64,000 nt of DNA from Pseudomonas sp. GV085 (GTDB lineage Bacteria; Pseudomonadota; Gammaproteobacteria; Pseudomonadales; Pseudomonadaceae). This document shows, piece by piece, positions 35,157 through 43,733 of the stretch. The notes beneath the pieces are model-generated. The model was not told where the DNA came from and searched no databases. It was given only the letters and a program-made list of their open reading frames with translations. The stretch lies in contig NZ_QAOV01000016.1 in NCBI RefSeq assembly GCF_003050925.1, positions 58,760 through 122,759 on the forward strand, given 5' to 3'. Numbering within the stretch: position 1 is the first letter of the stretch; each line of letters starts with the position of its first letter. A program made the translations under genes and the position numbers.

Positions 35157-36737
35157 TCAGAGGGCTCGCTGGTTCATCAACGCGCCGATGTGCTCGGCCT
35201 GGCGCAAGGCCAGGGCGACAATGGTCAGGGTCGGGTTCTGCCCGCCGCTGGTGGTGAACTGGCTTCCGTCGGAGACGAATAGATTGGGGATGTCGTGGCT
35301 CTGGCCCCATTTGTTCACCACGCCGTCGGAAGCTTTGGCGCTCATGCGGTTGGTGCCCATGTTGTGACTGGCCGGGTAAGACGGCAGGCGGATCACCTCG
35401 GTGGCACCGACCGCCTCGTAGCACTTGCGGGTCTGCTCCACGCCGTGATTACGCATGGCGATGTCGAAGGCATGGTCGTCCTTGTGCACCACCGGGACGG
35501 GCAGGCCGTACTGGTCCTTCTCGACGCCGTGGAGGGTGATGCGGTTGCTCTCCATGGGCAGGTCCTCACCGCACAACCACACGCCGGACATATGGTCGTA
35601 GCGCTCCATCCGCGAAGCGAAGGCACGCCCCCAGCCCTGCGGGGTCGGATCGAGGAAGGCAGACATGAACGGCAGGCCGAGGGACAGGATTTCCAGCCGG
35701 TAGCCACCGACGAAGCCCCGCGAAGTGTTGTTGTACGACTCGTCGGAAATGATTCCGGCACAGGTGGTGCCCCGATACATGTGAATCGGCTTGGGCAGCA
35801 CTGCGTAGATGCCCGCGGTGGTGTGACACATGTAGTTGCGCCCAACCTGACCGGAGGAGTTGGCCAGGCCGTCCTTGAACATCGAGGACTCGGAGTTGAG
35901 CAACAGGCGCGGCGACTCGATGGAGTTACCGGCCACGCACACCACTCTGGCCTTCTGGCGCTGCTGGTGGCCCTCGGCGTCGGCGTAAACCACCCCGGTG
36001 ACTCGGCCGCGGGCATCATGTTCGATGCGAAGCGCCATGCTCTGCGGACGCACCTCACAGTTGCCGGTAGCCTCGGCGCGGGGGATATCGGTGTAGAGAG
36101 TCGACCACTTGGCGCCGACGCGGCAGCCCTGCATGCAGAAGCCGATCTGCATGCAACCGGGACGACTGTCATAGGGCTGCGTGTTGATCGCCATGGGGCC
36201 GGACTGGATTTCCTTGTAGCCAATGCGTTGGGCGCCTGTGGCCAGGACCTTGAAGGAGTTGTGCCATTGGTGATAAGGCATTCCGGTGCTTGGACCGGTC
36301 ACGCCCATGTGCTTCTCAGCCTTGACGTACCAGGGCTCCAGCTCCTCATAGCTGATTGGCCAGTCCAGCACATTGGCGCCCTTGATATCGCCGTTCTCGG
36401 TGCGCATGCGAAACTCGAAGTCGCGAAAACGCAGGGCCACGCCGGCCCAGTGAACGGAACTGCCGCCCACCGCTTTGACGATCCAGGCCGGCAGGTTCGG
36501 GTGGTTGCGCGCCACGTCCCAGCCGCCGGTGGCGATGCGTTTGTCGAGCCAGGAAATCTTGTTGAACATGGCCCACTCATCGTTTTCGATGTCGGACATC
36601 TCGTAACGCTTGCCGGCTTCCAGCACCACGGTACGGATTCCTTGCTTGGCCAAGGCGTGAGCCAGGGTCCCGCCGCCGGCGCCCGAGCCAATGATGACGA
36701 CGACATCGCTGTCGTCCTGGGAGTATTTCGCTGCCAT
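35157..36737 (-). CDS. GMC family oxidoreductase (FAD, gluconate/sorbose dehydrogenase large-subunit type)
   Basis: A 526-residue glucose-methanol-choline oxidoreductase. The FAD motif VVIIGSGAGGGTLAHALA is at the N terminus, VGGSSVHWAGVALR follows, and the catalytic His/Asn pair is in ASHNMGTNRM and GGQNPTLTIVALAL. It matches the large flavin subunit of membrane-bound gluconate-2-dehydrogenase-like enzymes, and the gene upstream encodes the small Tat-exported subunit. No cytochrome c subunit gene follows. The start at 36737 has GAGGG before it, and it has no signal of its own, so it is likely carried out by the small subunit. It oxidises an alcohol to a carbonyl in the periplasm. Confidence 0.9.
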   Translation of the reverse strand: MAAKYSQDDSDVVVIIGSGAGGGTLAHALAKQGIRTVVLEAGKRYEMSDIENDEWAMFNKISWLDKRIATGGWDVARNHPNLPAWIVKAVGGSSVHWAGVALRFRDFEFRMRTENGDIKGANVLDWPISYEELEPWYVKAEKHMGVTGPSTGMPYHQWHNSFKVLATGAQRIGYKEIQSGPMAINTQPYDSRPGCMQIGFCMQGCRVGAKWSTLYTDIPRAEATGNCEVRPQSMALRIEHDARGRVTGVVYADAEGHQQRQKARVVCVAGNSIESPRLLLNSESSMFKDGLANSSGQVGRNYMCHTTAGIYAVLPKPIHMYRGTTCAGIISDESYNNTSRGFVGGYRLEILSLGLPFMSAFLDPTPQGWGRAFASRMERYDHMSGVWLCGEDLPMESNRITLHGVEKDQYGLPVPVVHKDDHAFDIAMRNHGVEQTRKCYEAVGATEVIRLPSYPASHNMGTNRMSAKASDGVVNKWGQSHDIPNLFVSDGSQFTTSGGQNPTLTIVALALRQAEHIGALMNQRAL

Positions 36738-36787
36738 GGGGTTAACCCTCATTGTTGGAATGGATGGAGCCGCGAAGAGAAGGCTGA

Positions 36788-37306
36788 TCAGAGCCAGTCG
36801 AGGTCGTTGAAGCCACGCGCGATATAGCCACCTTTCTCCACCGACGAGCCCTCGTAGCCAAACAGTGGGAACAGCGTCTTGTTGTCGTAGATGCCAAACA
36901 TCAGCGCACTGCGGGTTTCGCGGAAGAACGGCGTGGTCTCGATCTCGCGAAGCAGAGCGACGCGATCGTCCTCGCTGACGATCTCTTCGAAAGGCCGACC
37001 CTGTGTGGTGCGGGCTCGCCCCTGCAGGGCCTTCAAGCCATCGTTGACCAGGTCCGGGTGTTTACCGAGCAGCTCGACCAGCGACTTGGCATACGGTGCA
37101 TCGCCGAGCCGGTCATGGGGATAGATATCGCGCCCCATCTGCAGCAGCCCGGCGGGCAACCGGGGCAACACGTCGTCGGCGATGGCGGTGACGGGAATGA
37201 GCTGGCTGAAAACGGCGGTAGCGCCGATGATCAGGGCCGACTGCCCCGAAAGACTGAGGAAGCGCCGACGGCTCAGAGGGCCACTCAGGGGTGAAGAGTC
37301 ATGCAT
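36788..37306 (-). CDS. Tat-exported gluconate 2-dehydrogenase subunit 3 family protein
   Basis: A 172-residue protein with a strong twin-arginine signal (LSRRRFLSLSGQSALIIGA, then a cleavage-like VTAIADD) and the gluconate-2-dehydrogenase gamma-subunit fold. The C-terminal FYGIYDNKTLFPLFGYEGSS-like region is typical (here FGIYDNKTLFPLFGYEGSS). The frame continues to 37441, but the start at 37306 has GGAG and gives a normal Tat leader. It is the first gene of the sigma-54 operon and probably escorts the GMC subunit across the membrane in folded form. Confidence 0.87.
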   Translation of the reverse strand: MHDSSPLSGPLSRRRFLSLSGQSALIIGATAVFSQLIPVTAIADDVLPRLPAGLLQMGRDIYPHDRLGDAPYAKSLVELLGKHPDLVNDGLKALQGRARTTQGRPFEEIVSEDDRVALLREIETTPFFRETRSALMFGIYDNKTLFPLFGYEGSSVEKGGYIARGFNDLDWL

Positions 37307-37413
37307 GGCAGAGCTCCAGGCTTTTGCCGGCACGCCTGTAAGGTGGGAACAGGTGTGGCCGACGTTATTGTTATTAGTCCGGGTGCCTTTTCGGCCCCTT
37401 CGGCAGTGAAGGG

Positions 37414-37428
37414 GCAACTTGTGTGCCA
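37414..37428 (-). promoter_or_regulatory. sigma-54 (-24/-12) promoter of the GMC-ketol operon
   Basis: On the minus strand the sequence is TGGCAC, five bases (ACAAG), TTGC: full agreement with the sigma-54 consensus. It is 107 bases before the first gene of the operon, giving a leader of about 96 bases. The divergent AcoR-like activator gene and the upstream palindromes support it. Confidence 0.92.
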
Positions 37429-37503
37429 ATGCCAAAAACAAATTTTAACCTGCTGTTTTTAAATGATTTTTTAGAAATCAAAAAACATCTTTCGAGCATG
37501 ACC

Positions 37504-37563
37504 TGTAAAGCGAAGGCTTTACACCTGTAAGCATCCGTCCAGGCCTTTTACATACGTAAAGGC
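37504..37563. promoter_or_regulatory. upstream activator palindromes for the AcoR-like protein
   Basis: Two inverted repeats: TGTAAAG-N6-CTTTACA at 37504-37523 (perfect 7-base arms) and a related GCCTTTTACATACGTAAAGGC at 37543-37563 (CTTT(T)AC / GTAAAG arms). They lie about 75-140 bases upstream of the -24 element, where enhancer-binding proteins usually sit, and an A+T-rich spacer that could bend lies between. The same palindrome occurs upstream of the VOC gene (40499). Confidence 0.75.
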
Positions 37564-37799
37564 TGGCGATACCTGAACTGAGTGAAAGATCGCAGCGACG
37601 GCATTGCCGGGCACCGCCAACAAAAAGGGGGACCCTTTACCGGACTTCTGGCGGTGCTCCAGCCGCATCAACGAGGGAAGTGACAGCGCAGGGCTAAACT
37701 CGTAATGTGATTGCAACCGTGCCAGCCCGCCCCCCACGTGCTGATGCCAAACAAGAACAAGATCGTCACGGACCCCTCATCCCGTGCCCGGGAGGCCGC

Positions 37800-39749
37800 A
37801 TGAGCACCCTTTCGACCCCCAGCCTGCACATCGACACTGTGCTGTCCTACGCCAGCGATAGCGCTGGGCACGAATCCATCATCACCCGGTCCTGGAAGCG
37901 TTGTATCCAGGATTACGGTCTGGATCCGGCCAAGCCCGCACCACCGCGGTTTGTTCCGCGTCAGGTATTGCGCGAACACCAGGACCACGCGGACGAGCTG
38001 ATCAACGTGGCCCGTGCAGGCGTCGAGCAGCTGTACCGCCACATCGCCGAGCTGGGGTACGTCATTCTCCTCACCGATAGCCGGGGGATCACCGTGCAGT
38101 TCCTCGGCGATCCACTGGATGAGGCGGCGCATCGCAAGACCGGCCTGTACCTCGGCGCCGACTGGAGCGAGAACCACGCAGGAACCTGCGCGGTGGGGAC
38201 CTGTATCAAGGAGCAACTGCCGCTGACCTGCCACCACCATGATCATTTCAGCGCCCATCACATCGCCCTGACCTGCACCGCAGTGCCCATCTTCAATCCC
38301 CACGGGCAGCTGCTGGCCGTGCTGGATATCTCGGCATTGAATTCACCACCGTCCAAGGACTCCCAGCAATTCGCCCTGCAACTGGTCAAGCAGTACGCAC
38401 GAATGATCGAGGATGCCTACTTCCTGCGCCGCTACCGTGAAGCTCATATCCTCTGCTTCGACCGTTCCCGCGAGTTCGTCCTGATCAATCGCCAGTACCT
38501 GCTGGCGATTGCCGGGGATGGCAGCCTCCTGGCGGCGAATACCGCGGCCCGTGTACTGCTCGCCGAATGTGGCTTGCAGTTGCCGGAGCGGCCTTCGGCA
38601 CTGGCGCGTCGGATCGGTATCCAGGATCTGTTCGACTGCGAACCTGAAGACATCTTCAGCATCCCCCGCGCCAGCCCCGACCAGGTACGCGCCTTCCGTA
38701 CCCACCGTCAAAACGCCCTGTTCTTTGCCGCGTTGATGGAGCCCAGCCGAACGCCCGTTGCCCCTCAAGCTCAACGTTCGAGTGAGGAACGCTGCCCGCT
38801 CGATGAGCTCTCCGACGACGACCCCGCCATGCGCAAGATGCTCGCTCGTGCCAAGCGACTGTGCAACGAGCCGCTGAACGTGCTGCTCAATGGCGAAACC
38901 GGTACCGGCAAAGAACGCCTTGCCCGCGCTTTGCACGACAGCAGCAACAGGCGCAAGACCCCCTTCGTCGCCATCAACTGCGCGGCAATGCCTGAGTCAT
39001 TGATAGAAAGCGAACTCTTCGGCTACCAGCCAGGCACCTTCACCGGGGCACGCAGCAAGGGTATGCGAGGACTGATCCAGCAGGCCGATGGCGGCACACT
39101 CTTCCTCGATGAAATCGGTGACATGCCGCTGCATCTGCAGACGCGGCTGCTGCGCGTGCTTGCCGAGCAGGAAGTGATGCCACTGGGCAGCGAAAAACCG
39201 ATCAAGGTCAATATCCGCGTCATCGCGGCCAGTCACCGCGACCTGCGGCAGTTGATTGAACGAAACGAGTTTCGCGAAGACCTCTACTACCGCCTCAATG
39301 GCGCGATCCTGCGCCTGCCGGCGCTGCGCGAACGGGCCGACAAGAACTACCTGATAGAACGCATTTTCAGAGAGCTCTGTGAACAGCGCCAACGTCCCGC
39401 ACGAATCCGGGGCGACGCCATGAGTGCTCTCCTCGGCTACGCCTGGCCAGGCAATATCCGCGAGCTGCGCAATGCGTTGCAGTACGCGCTGGCCACCGCG
39501 GAGACGGATGAAATCACTGTGAACGACCTGCCCGAAGAATGCCTGCCGAGCGTCAATCAAAAACAGGCCAGGAGTTCGGTTCCCGTACAGGAACGACAGA
39601 CATCCCATGCACGCGAAATCGAGGACTGCTTGCGCAGGCAGCGCTGGAATGTCAGCGCCGCGGCACGCGAGCTCGGCATGTCGCGCCCGACCCTATATCG
39701 CTGGATGAAGCTTCACAACATCGTTCCTCCCAACGCCCTGGACAGCTAA
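37800..39749 (+). CDS. sigma-54-dependent Fis-family activator, AcoR-like
   Basis: A 649-residue enhancer-binding protein. Its N-terminal GAF-type sensor region (about residues 50-180) is followed by an AAA+ domain with Walker A GETGTGKE (about 365-372), a GTFTGA loop (about 412-417) that contacts sigma-54, and LFLDEIGDMPLHLQTRLLRV (Walker B). The Fis-type helix-turn-helix at the C terminus is NVSAAARELGMSRPTLYRWM. The start at 37800 has GGAGG directly before it; the frame upstream is non-coding. It is divergent from the GMC-ketol operon and by inference binds the TGTAAAG palindromes and opens the -24/-12 promoters on sensing acetoin or a related ketol. Confidence 0.93.
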   Translation: MSTLSTPSLHIDTVLSYASDSAGHESIITRSWKRCIQDYGLDPAKPAPPRFVPRQVLREHQDHADELINVARAGVEQLYRHIAELGYVILLTDSRGITVQFLGDPLDEAAHRKTGLYLGADWSENHAGTCAVGTCIKEQLPLTCHHHDHFSAHHIALTCTAVPIFNPHGQLLAVLDISALNSPPSKDSQQFALQLVKQYARMIEDAYFLRRYREAHILCFDRSREFVLINRQYLLAIAGDGSLLAANTAARVLLAECGLQLPERPSALARRIGIQDLFDCEPEDIFSIPRASPDQVRAFRTHRQNALFFAALMEPSRTPVAPQAQRSSEERCPLDELSDDDPAMRKMLARAKRLCNEPLNVLLNGETGTGKERLARALHDSSNRRKTPFVAINCAAMPESLIESELFGYQPGTFTGARSKGMRGLIQQADGGTLFLDEIGDMPLHLQTRLLRVLAEQEVMPLGSEKPIKVNIRVIAASHRDLRQLIERNEFREDLYYRLNGAILRLPALRERADKNYLIERIFRELCEQRQRPARIRGDAMSALLGYAWPGNIRELRNALQYALATAETDEITVNDLPEECLPSVNQKQARSSVPVQERQTSHAREIEDCLRRQRWNVSAAARELGMSRPTLYRWMKLHNIVPPNALDS

Positions 39750-39810
39750 ACCAGAAGCTTCAAATGCCCGTAACCGGCCCGAGCCGGGCCGGCCGGGCTT
39801 TCAAGTCGAA

Positions 39811-40371
39811 TCAGTGCTCAGGTGTGCGCGGGTCCCAGAGAAGGCGCGTCACGCCTTTCTCGTAGCCCATCCCGTCCGGGAAACTCACCAGCTCCAGCTG
39901 CAGCCCCCAGGGCGCCAGGAAGTACACCCAGGTCAGGCCCTTGGCCGGGCCATCGGTGAAGGTCGATGGAGTATCCAGTACCTGCACGCCACGAGACTGC
40001 AGGTACTGCACCGCCGCCTCCATGTCGTCCACATAGAACGCCAAGTGGTGCCCGCCGACGTCGCTGTTGCGGGGCAACCGACGATTCTGGTCGGGAGCTG
40101 TGTACTCGAAAATTTCCAGGTTGGTGCCGTTGCCACATCGGACCATCTGGAAGTCGCGAATGGACGCGCGCGGATGCACGTTGAGGTGCCGCTCCATCCA
40201 GTCGTCTTCAAAACGGAACTCGCCAAAGGTGAAGTATGGCTCGCAACCAAGCACCTCGACGAAGAAGGCAACAGCCTCAGACAGGTTGGGCACCGTGATG
40301 CCGATATGCTGCATGCCGCGCATTCCCGGCAGAGCGTCATTCAGGTTGTTCTTGTGGGTCATGAGGGTCAT
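39811..40371 (-). CDS. VOC family protein (glyoxalase/dioxygenase superfamily)
   Basis: A 186-residue vicinal-oxygen-chelate protein with two beta-alpha-beta-beta-beta modules. Likely metal ligands are His in MQHIGITVPN, His in GGHHLAFYVDD and Glu in WGLQLELVSF. The start at 40371 has weak GTGAG before it; 40362 is an alternative. It is convergent with the activator gene, and its own near-consensus sigma-54 promoter plus TGTAAAG palindrome place it in the same regulon as the ketol operon. The reaction is not known; isomerase, lyase or dioxygenase action on a pathway intermediate is possible. Confidence 0.85.
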   Translation of the reverse strand: MTLMTHKNNLNDALPGMRGMQHIGITVPNLSEAVAFFVEVLGCEPYFTFGEFRFEDDWMERHLNVHPRASIRDFQMVRCGNGTNLEIFEYTAPDQNRRLPRNSDVGGHHLAFYVDDMEAAVQYLQSRGVQVLDTPSTFTDGPAKGLTWVYFLAPWGLQLELVSFPDGMGYEKGVTRLLWDPRTPEH

Positions 40372-40429
40372 GAGGGTCTCACTTGTTGTTGTATGAGATT
40401 CGCCAGCTTCGTGCTGACACATTCCCTGC

Positions 40430-40445
40430 TGCACACTCGATGCCA
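40430..40445 (-). promoter_or_regulatory. probable sigma-54 promoter of the VOC gene
   Basis: Minus strand TGGCAT, five bases (CGAGT), GTGCA; each half differs from the TGGCAC-N5-TTGCA consensus by one base and the spacing is exact. It gives a leader of about 50 bases to the start at 40371. A TGTAAAG palindrome lies 54 bases upstream. Confidence 0.75.
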
Positions 40446-40498
40446 CAAACTAACCCATTGATTTGAATAGCAGTCACTCCCGCCGTTGGCAGCAGCGG

Positions 40499-40514
40499 TG
40501 TAAAGGCCTTTACA
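40499..40514. promoter_or_regulatory. perfect 16-bp palindrome, activator site
   Basis: TGTAAAGGCCTTTACA is a perfect palindrome with the same arms as the 37504 site but no spacer. It sits upstream of the VOC promoter, between that gene and the end of the aldehyde dehydrogenase gene. Confidence 0.75.
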
Positions 40515-40631
40515 GCTGCAAGGCGTTACAACACACCTTCCATCCTCTCCCGCCCCATTCAGCAGAACGCATTGGGCCAGTGACCAAACCGACCCAATGC
40601 CATACGAGCTGATCCATTTACCGCGAATCGA

Positions 40632-42044
40632 CTAACGCAACGTGTTAAGGCACACCACCTTGGGTTGGGTCATTTCCTCGTAGGCAAAACGCACCCCTTC
40701 CCGGCCCAGGCTACCGTACTTGGAACCACCAAACGGCATCGCATCGAAGCGGTAGTCGGAAGAGTCGTTGATCATCACTCCCCCGGCTTCGATCCTCCGT
40801 GCGGCGCTCATCGCGGTTGCCAGATCATTGGTGAAGATCCCCGCATGCAGGCTGTATTCGGGTTCATTGGCCAACGCGATGGCTTCATCGAAGGTTTCGA
40901 ACAGCTGCAATACCACCACCGGCGCGAAGACCTCATTGCGCCAGAGTCGACTGGCGTGATCGACGTTTTCCAACACGGTGGCGGCGTAGCACGATCCTAT
41001 ACGCCGATGGCCGCAGAGCAACGTGGCGCCCTCTTGCACGGCCTCGTTCACCACTTGCTCGGCATTCTGCGCGGCTTGCGCAGTAATCATGGGGCCGATA
41101 TCGGTATCGGCCAGCAATGGATCGCCGACCACAAGCGCACGGGCCTGGCTGACGAATCGCTCTCGGAACGCTTCATAAATCGACGCCTGAATCAGCAAGC
41201 GCTGAGTGCCTACGCAGTTCTGCCCCGCTGCCCAAAAGGCACCGGACACGCAACTCTCGACAGCGGCCTCAAGGTTGCAATCGCCCATGACGATTACCGG
41301 CGCATTGCCGCCCAGGTCCATGGCGAGTTTCTTCAACCCGGCCGTGCGGGCAATCTGCTCTGCGGTGACGAAACCGCCGGTGAAGGAAATCATCCGCACC
41401 TCACGGGCGGCGACCAAGGCTTTGCCCAGCTCCGCGCCGCCGGTGGCGACCGTAACCACTGATTCAGGCAAGCCTGCTGCGACCAGATAGGACACCAGTT
41501 TAATGGCCGACAAGGGCGCGAGCTCGGAGGGTTTGAGAATCACCGCGTTACCGCCCGCAATGGCCGGACCGAGTTTATGCGCCACCAGGTTCAACGGATC
41601 GTTGTACGGCGTGATCGCAACGATCAGACCCAGAGGTTCACGGGAAAACCAGCCCTGACGCGATTCGGAACCTTCATAAGCGTCGAAAGGCACCACCTCC
41701 CCGGCATTGCGCCTGGCCTCCTCGGCCGACAGCTTGAGGGTGTTGACGCAGCGTTTGACCTCTTTTTCCGCCTGCTTGAGGGTCTTCCCGGCCTCGTCGA
41801 CGATCAGCCTGGCAAACACGCCGGCATCACGTTCAATGTCGATTGCGGCTTGCTCAAGAATGCGAGCCCGACGATGACGAGCTAACGCCACGCACGCTCT
41901 TGCACCACTGCGCCCAGTCTCCAACAATTGCGGAACTTGCGACGCACAGACATTCGTTACGCTACCGATGACAGAACCGTCATAGGCGTTAAAGACTTCA
42001 ATGGGCGGCTCCACGATATCCAGAACCAGGCGCGATAATTTCAC
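40632..42044 (-). CDS. aldehyde dehydrogenase family protein with Asp in place of the usual base Glu
   Basis: A 470-residue aldehyde dehydrogenase of the lactaldehyde/phosphonoacetaldehyde/GAPN-like branch. The nucleophile Cys277 in AAGQNCVGTQR is present, and the nucleotide region ITPYNDPLNLVAHK is intact. The motif that usually reads ELGG is MDLGGNAPV, with Asp243 where Glu normally acts as general base. Its start lies 5 bases after the homoserine dehydrogenase stop, so the two are one unit. If homoserine is oxidised to aspartate semialdehyde, this enzyme could take it on to aspartate; that is inferred from the pairing. Confidence 0.87.
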   Translation of the reverse strand: MKLSRLVLDIVEPPIEVFNAYDGSVIGSVTNVCASQVPQLLETGRSGARACVALARHRRARILEQAAIDIERDAGVFARLIVDEAGKTLKQAEKEVKRCVNTLKLSAEEARRNAGEVVPFDAYEGSESRQGWFSREPLGLIVAITPYNDPLNLVAHKLGPAIAGGNAVILKPSELAPLSAIKLVSYLVAAGLPESVVTVATGGAELGKALVAAREVRMISFTGGFVTAEQIARTAGLKKLAMDLGGNAPVIVMGDCNLEAAVESCVSGAFWAAGQNCVGTQRLLIQASIYEAFRERFVSQARALVVGDPLLADTDIGPMITAQAAQNAEQVVNEAVQEGATLLCGHRRIGSCYAATVLENVDHASRLWRNEVFAPVVVLQLFETFDEAIALANEPEYSLHAGIFTNDLATAMSAARRIEAGGVMINDSSDYRFDAMPFGGSKYGSLGREGVRFAYEEMTQPKVVCLNTLR

Positions 42045-42049
42045 AGGGT

Positions 42050-43099
42050 TTACTCCTGGTTGCGGGCAGTGGATTGATGGATGCTGATGATGTCCGAGAG
42101 CAGCGCAAACGCTGTTTCCGTACGCCCGGCTCCCGGCCCTGAAACCGTCACCGCACCGAGCAGTTCGGAGGTAAACGACACCGCATTGGTCGCGCCACCG
42201 ACACTGGCCAGCGGATGATCGTTGTTCAACAGCCGCGGTTCGACACTGGCGCTGATCGAGCCGTCGGCATGGCGCATCGCCGACCCGATCAGCTTCCAGC
42301 GAGCGCCGTCCTGCCGGGCTTTTTCGATGTCGCCAAGGCTGAGGGATGAAATGCCGCTACACGTGACGTCGCTGACCGTAAGCTTCGCGTCCAGCAGTTC
42401 ATTCGCCAGGATCACCACCTTGAGGCGTACGTCATGCCCCTCGACATCCGCCGTCGGATCGGCTTCGGCGTAGCCCAGTTCCTGAGCCTTGGCAACGGCC
42501 TCGGCAAACCCCAGGCCGCCTTCCATGCTGGTGAGCACGAAGTTGGACGTGCCGTTGAGAATCCCTTCAAAACCGACAATGGAGCTGCCTGCCAGCGCCT
42601 GCCGGGCCAGGCGAATAACCGGCGTGCCGCTCATGACCGAGCCTTCGTATTCAAAGGCGACATGCTTGCGTCGAGCCAGTGCCTTGAGCTCGGCGCCGTG
42701 CAAGGCGATGGGGCCCTTGTTGGTGGTGACGACATGCTGGCCGCCCTCCAGTGCCCAACGGCAGAACGACGTCGCCGGTTCACCGTCCACCGGGTTGGTG
42801 AAGGTGGCTTCAACAATAATGTCCGCGCCGGAATCCTTGATCACCGCTTCATTGAGGGCGGTGACGTCGCCACCCGGCAGTTGCGCCAATGCACCTTTGG
42901 CTGCCGGCAATTGGGCGAGCGCATTGGCATCCAGCCCTTCGCGGCCAATCACCGAACCGAGAAACAAGTCCGTCACACCGACGATTTTCAGGGTGAAGCC
43001 CAGTTCTGTTTTCCACTGTTCGTTACGTTCGGCAATCAGCTGAGCCAATGCCCGGTTAACACCACCAAAGCCAACCAGCGCCAATTTGTATTCAGTCAT
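42050..43099 (-). CDS. homoserine dehydrogenase without ACT domain
   Basis: A 349-residue homoserine dehydrogenase: NAD(P)-binding LALVGFGGVNRALAQLI at the N terminus, NKGPIALHGAELKALA, the conserved ILNGTSNFVL and the GYAEADPTADVEGHD catalytic block with acidic and Lys residues (DVRLKVVILANEL). Biosynthetic enzymes in pseudomonads are about 430 residues with a C-terminal ACT domain for threonine feedback; that domain is absent here. This fits a catabolic role, oxidising homoserine to aspartate semialdehyde. It is first in a unit with the aldehyde dehydrogenase. A 634-base spacer with a REPIN lies upstream. Confidence 0.9.
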   Translation of the reverse strand: MTEYKLALVGFGGVNRALAQLIAERNEQWKTELGFTLKIVGVTDLFLGSVIGREGLDANALAQLPAAKGALAQLPGGDVTALNEAVIKDSGADIIVEATFTNPVDGEPATSFCRWALEGGQHVVTTNKGPIALHGAELKALARRKHVAFEYEGSVMSGTPVIRLARQALAGSSIVGFEGILNGTSNFVLTSMEGGLGFAEAVAKAQELGYAEADPTADVEGHDVRLKVVILANELLDAKLTVSDVTCSGISSLSLGDIEKARQDGARWKLIGSAMRHADGSISASVEPRLLNNDHPLASVGGATNAVSFTSELLGAVTVSGPGAGRTETAFALLSDIISIHQSTARNQE

Positions 43100-43733
43100 T
43101 TTGTTATGCCCTTGATCCGGGTGATGGGTTGTTGGGCACTAGGTTAGGGCTGAGGCCAGGGCAGTGAAATAGGCCAATTTGCTCTATTTTATGGGCGTTT
43201 TGACCAGTGTCTGGGCAAAGCTTCAGAGTCGGTAGGAGACGAACCAATCTTGACCACCACATACCCCTTGTAGGAGCGAGCCTGCTCGCGAAAAACCGGA
43301 GAACGCCACGGGGTGTCAGGCTTTCAGCGTTATCGTTGACGACCATCGCGAGCGAGCTCGCTCCTACAGGATTTGGGCCTATAGATAGGGCCTGTTTAAC
43401 GGCTGTCAGTGTTACTCGATGAAAGCTACAACGCCTTGCGTCGTTGCCTACAGGTACGCCAGAATCCGCCGGCTTGTGCGCCTTGGAAGCCATCGGTAAC
43501 TTGATTCGTGTCACTGCCCATCAGTGATCGGGTTTAGTCGCCTGGGGTATATCAAAGCGCATATGCGATCAGACAGTCAGGTTATTTCATGCCTGCACTT
43601 CATGGTAGCTGTGCGCAGGGCGCCTTCGGGCGCGCCGGTTTGATACTCCCCCGGTCGACTAACCTGCGTACAGCTGCCACCCCTTGTTTAGTCGCAGGTC
43701 GGTGACGGCTCCATATATTTGGGAGTTCAACCT
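43100..43733. other. intergenic region with REPIN, no gene seen
   Basis: Between the divergent homoserine dehydrogenase and the DUF6124 gene. It contains the REPIN at 43269-43368, and otherwise only frames without family features. The hom promoter should be at its left end; no consensus was recognised. Confidence 0.65.
43269..43368. repeat. REPIN (two inverted REP units)
   Basis: TGTAGGAGCGAGCCTGCTCGCG at the left and CGCGAGCGAGCTCGCTCCTACA at the right face each other across a spacer containing GGGGTGTCAGGC and TTATCGTTGACGACC. This is the same arrangement as at 16820 and 44115. Confidence 0.9.

Noticed and set aside
35295..36827. A 510-codon open frame opposite the GMC oxidoreductase gene
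   Set aside because: His/Gly/Val-rich low-information translation, no ribosome site, no recognisable domain; antisense shadow of a real gene.
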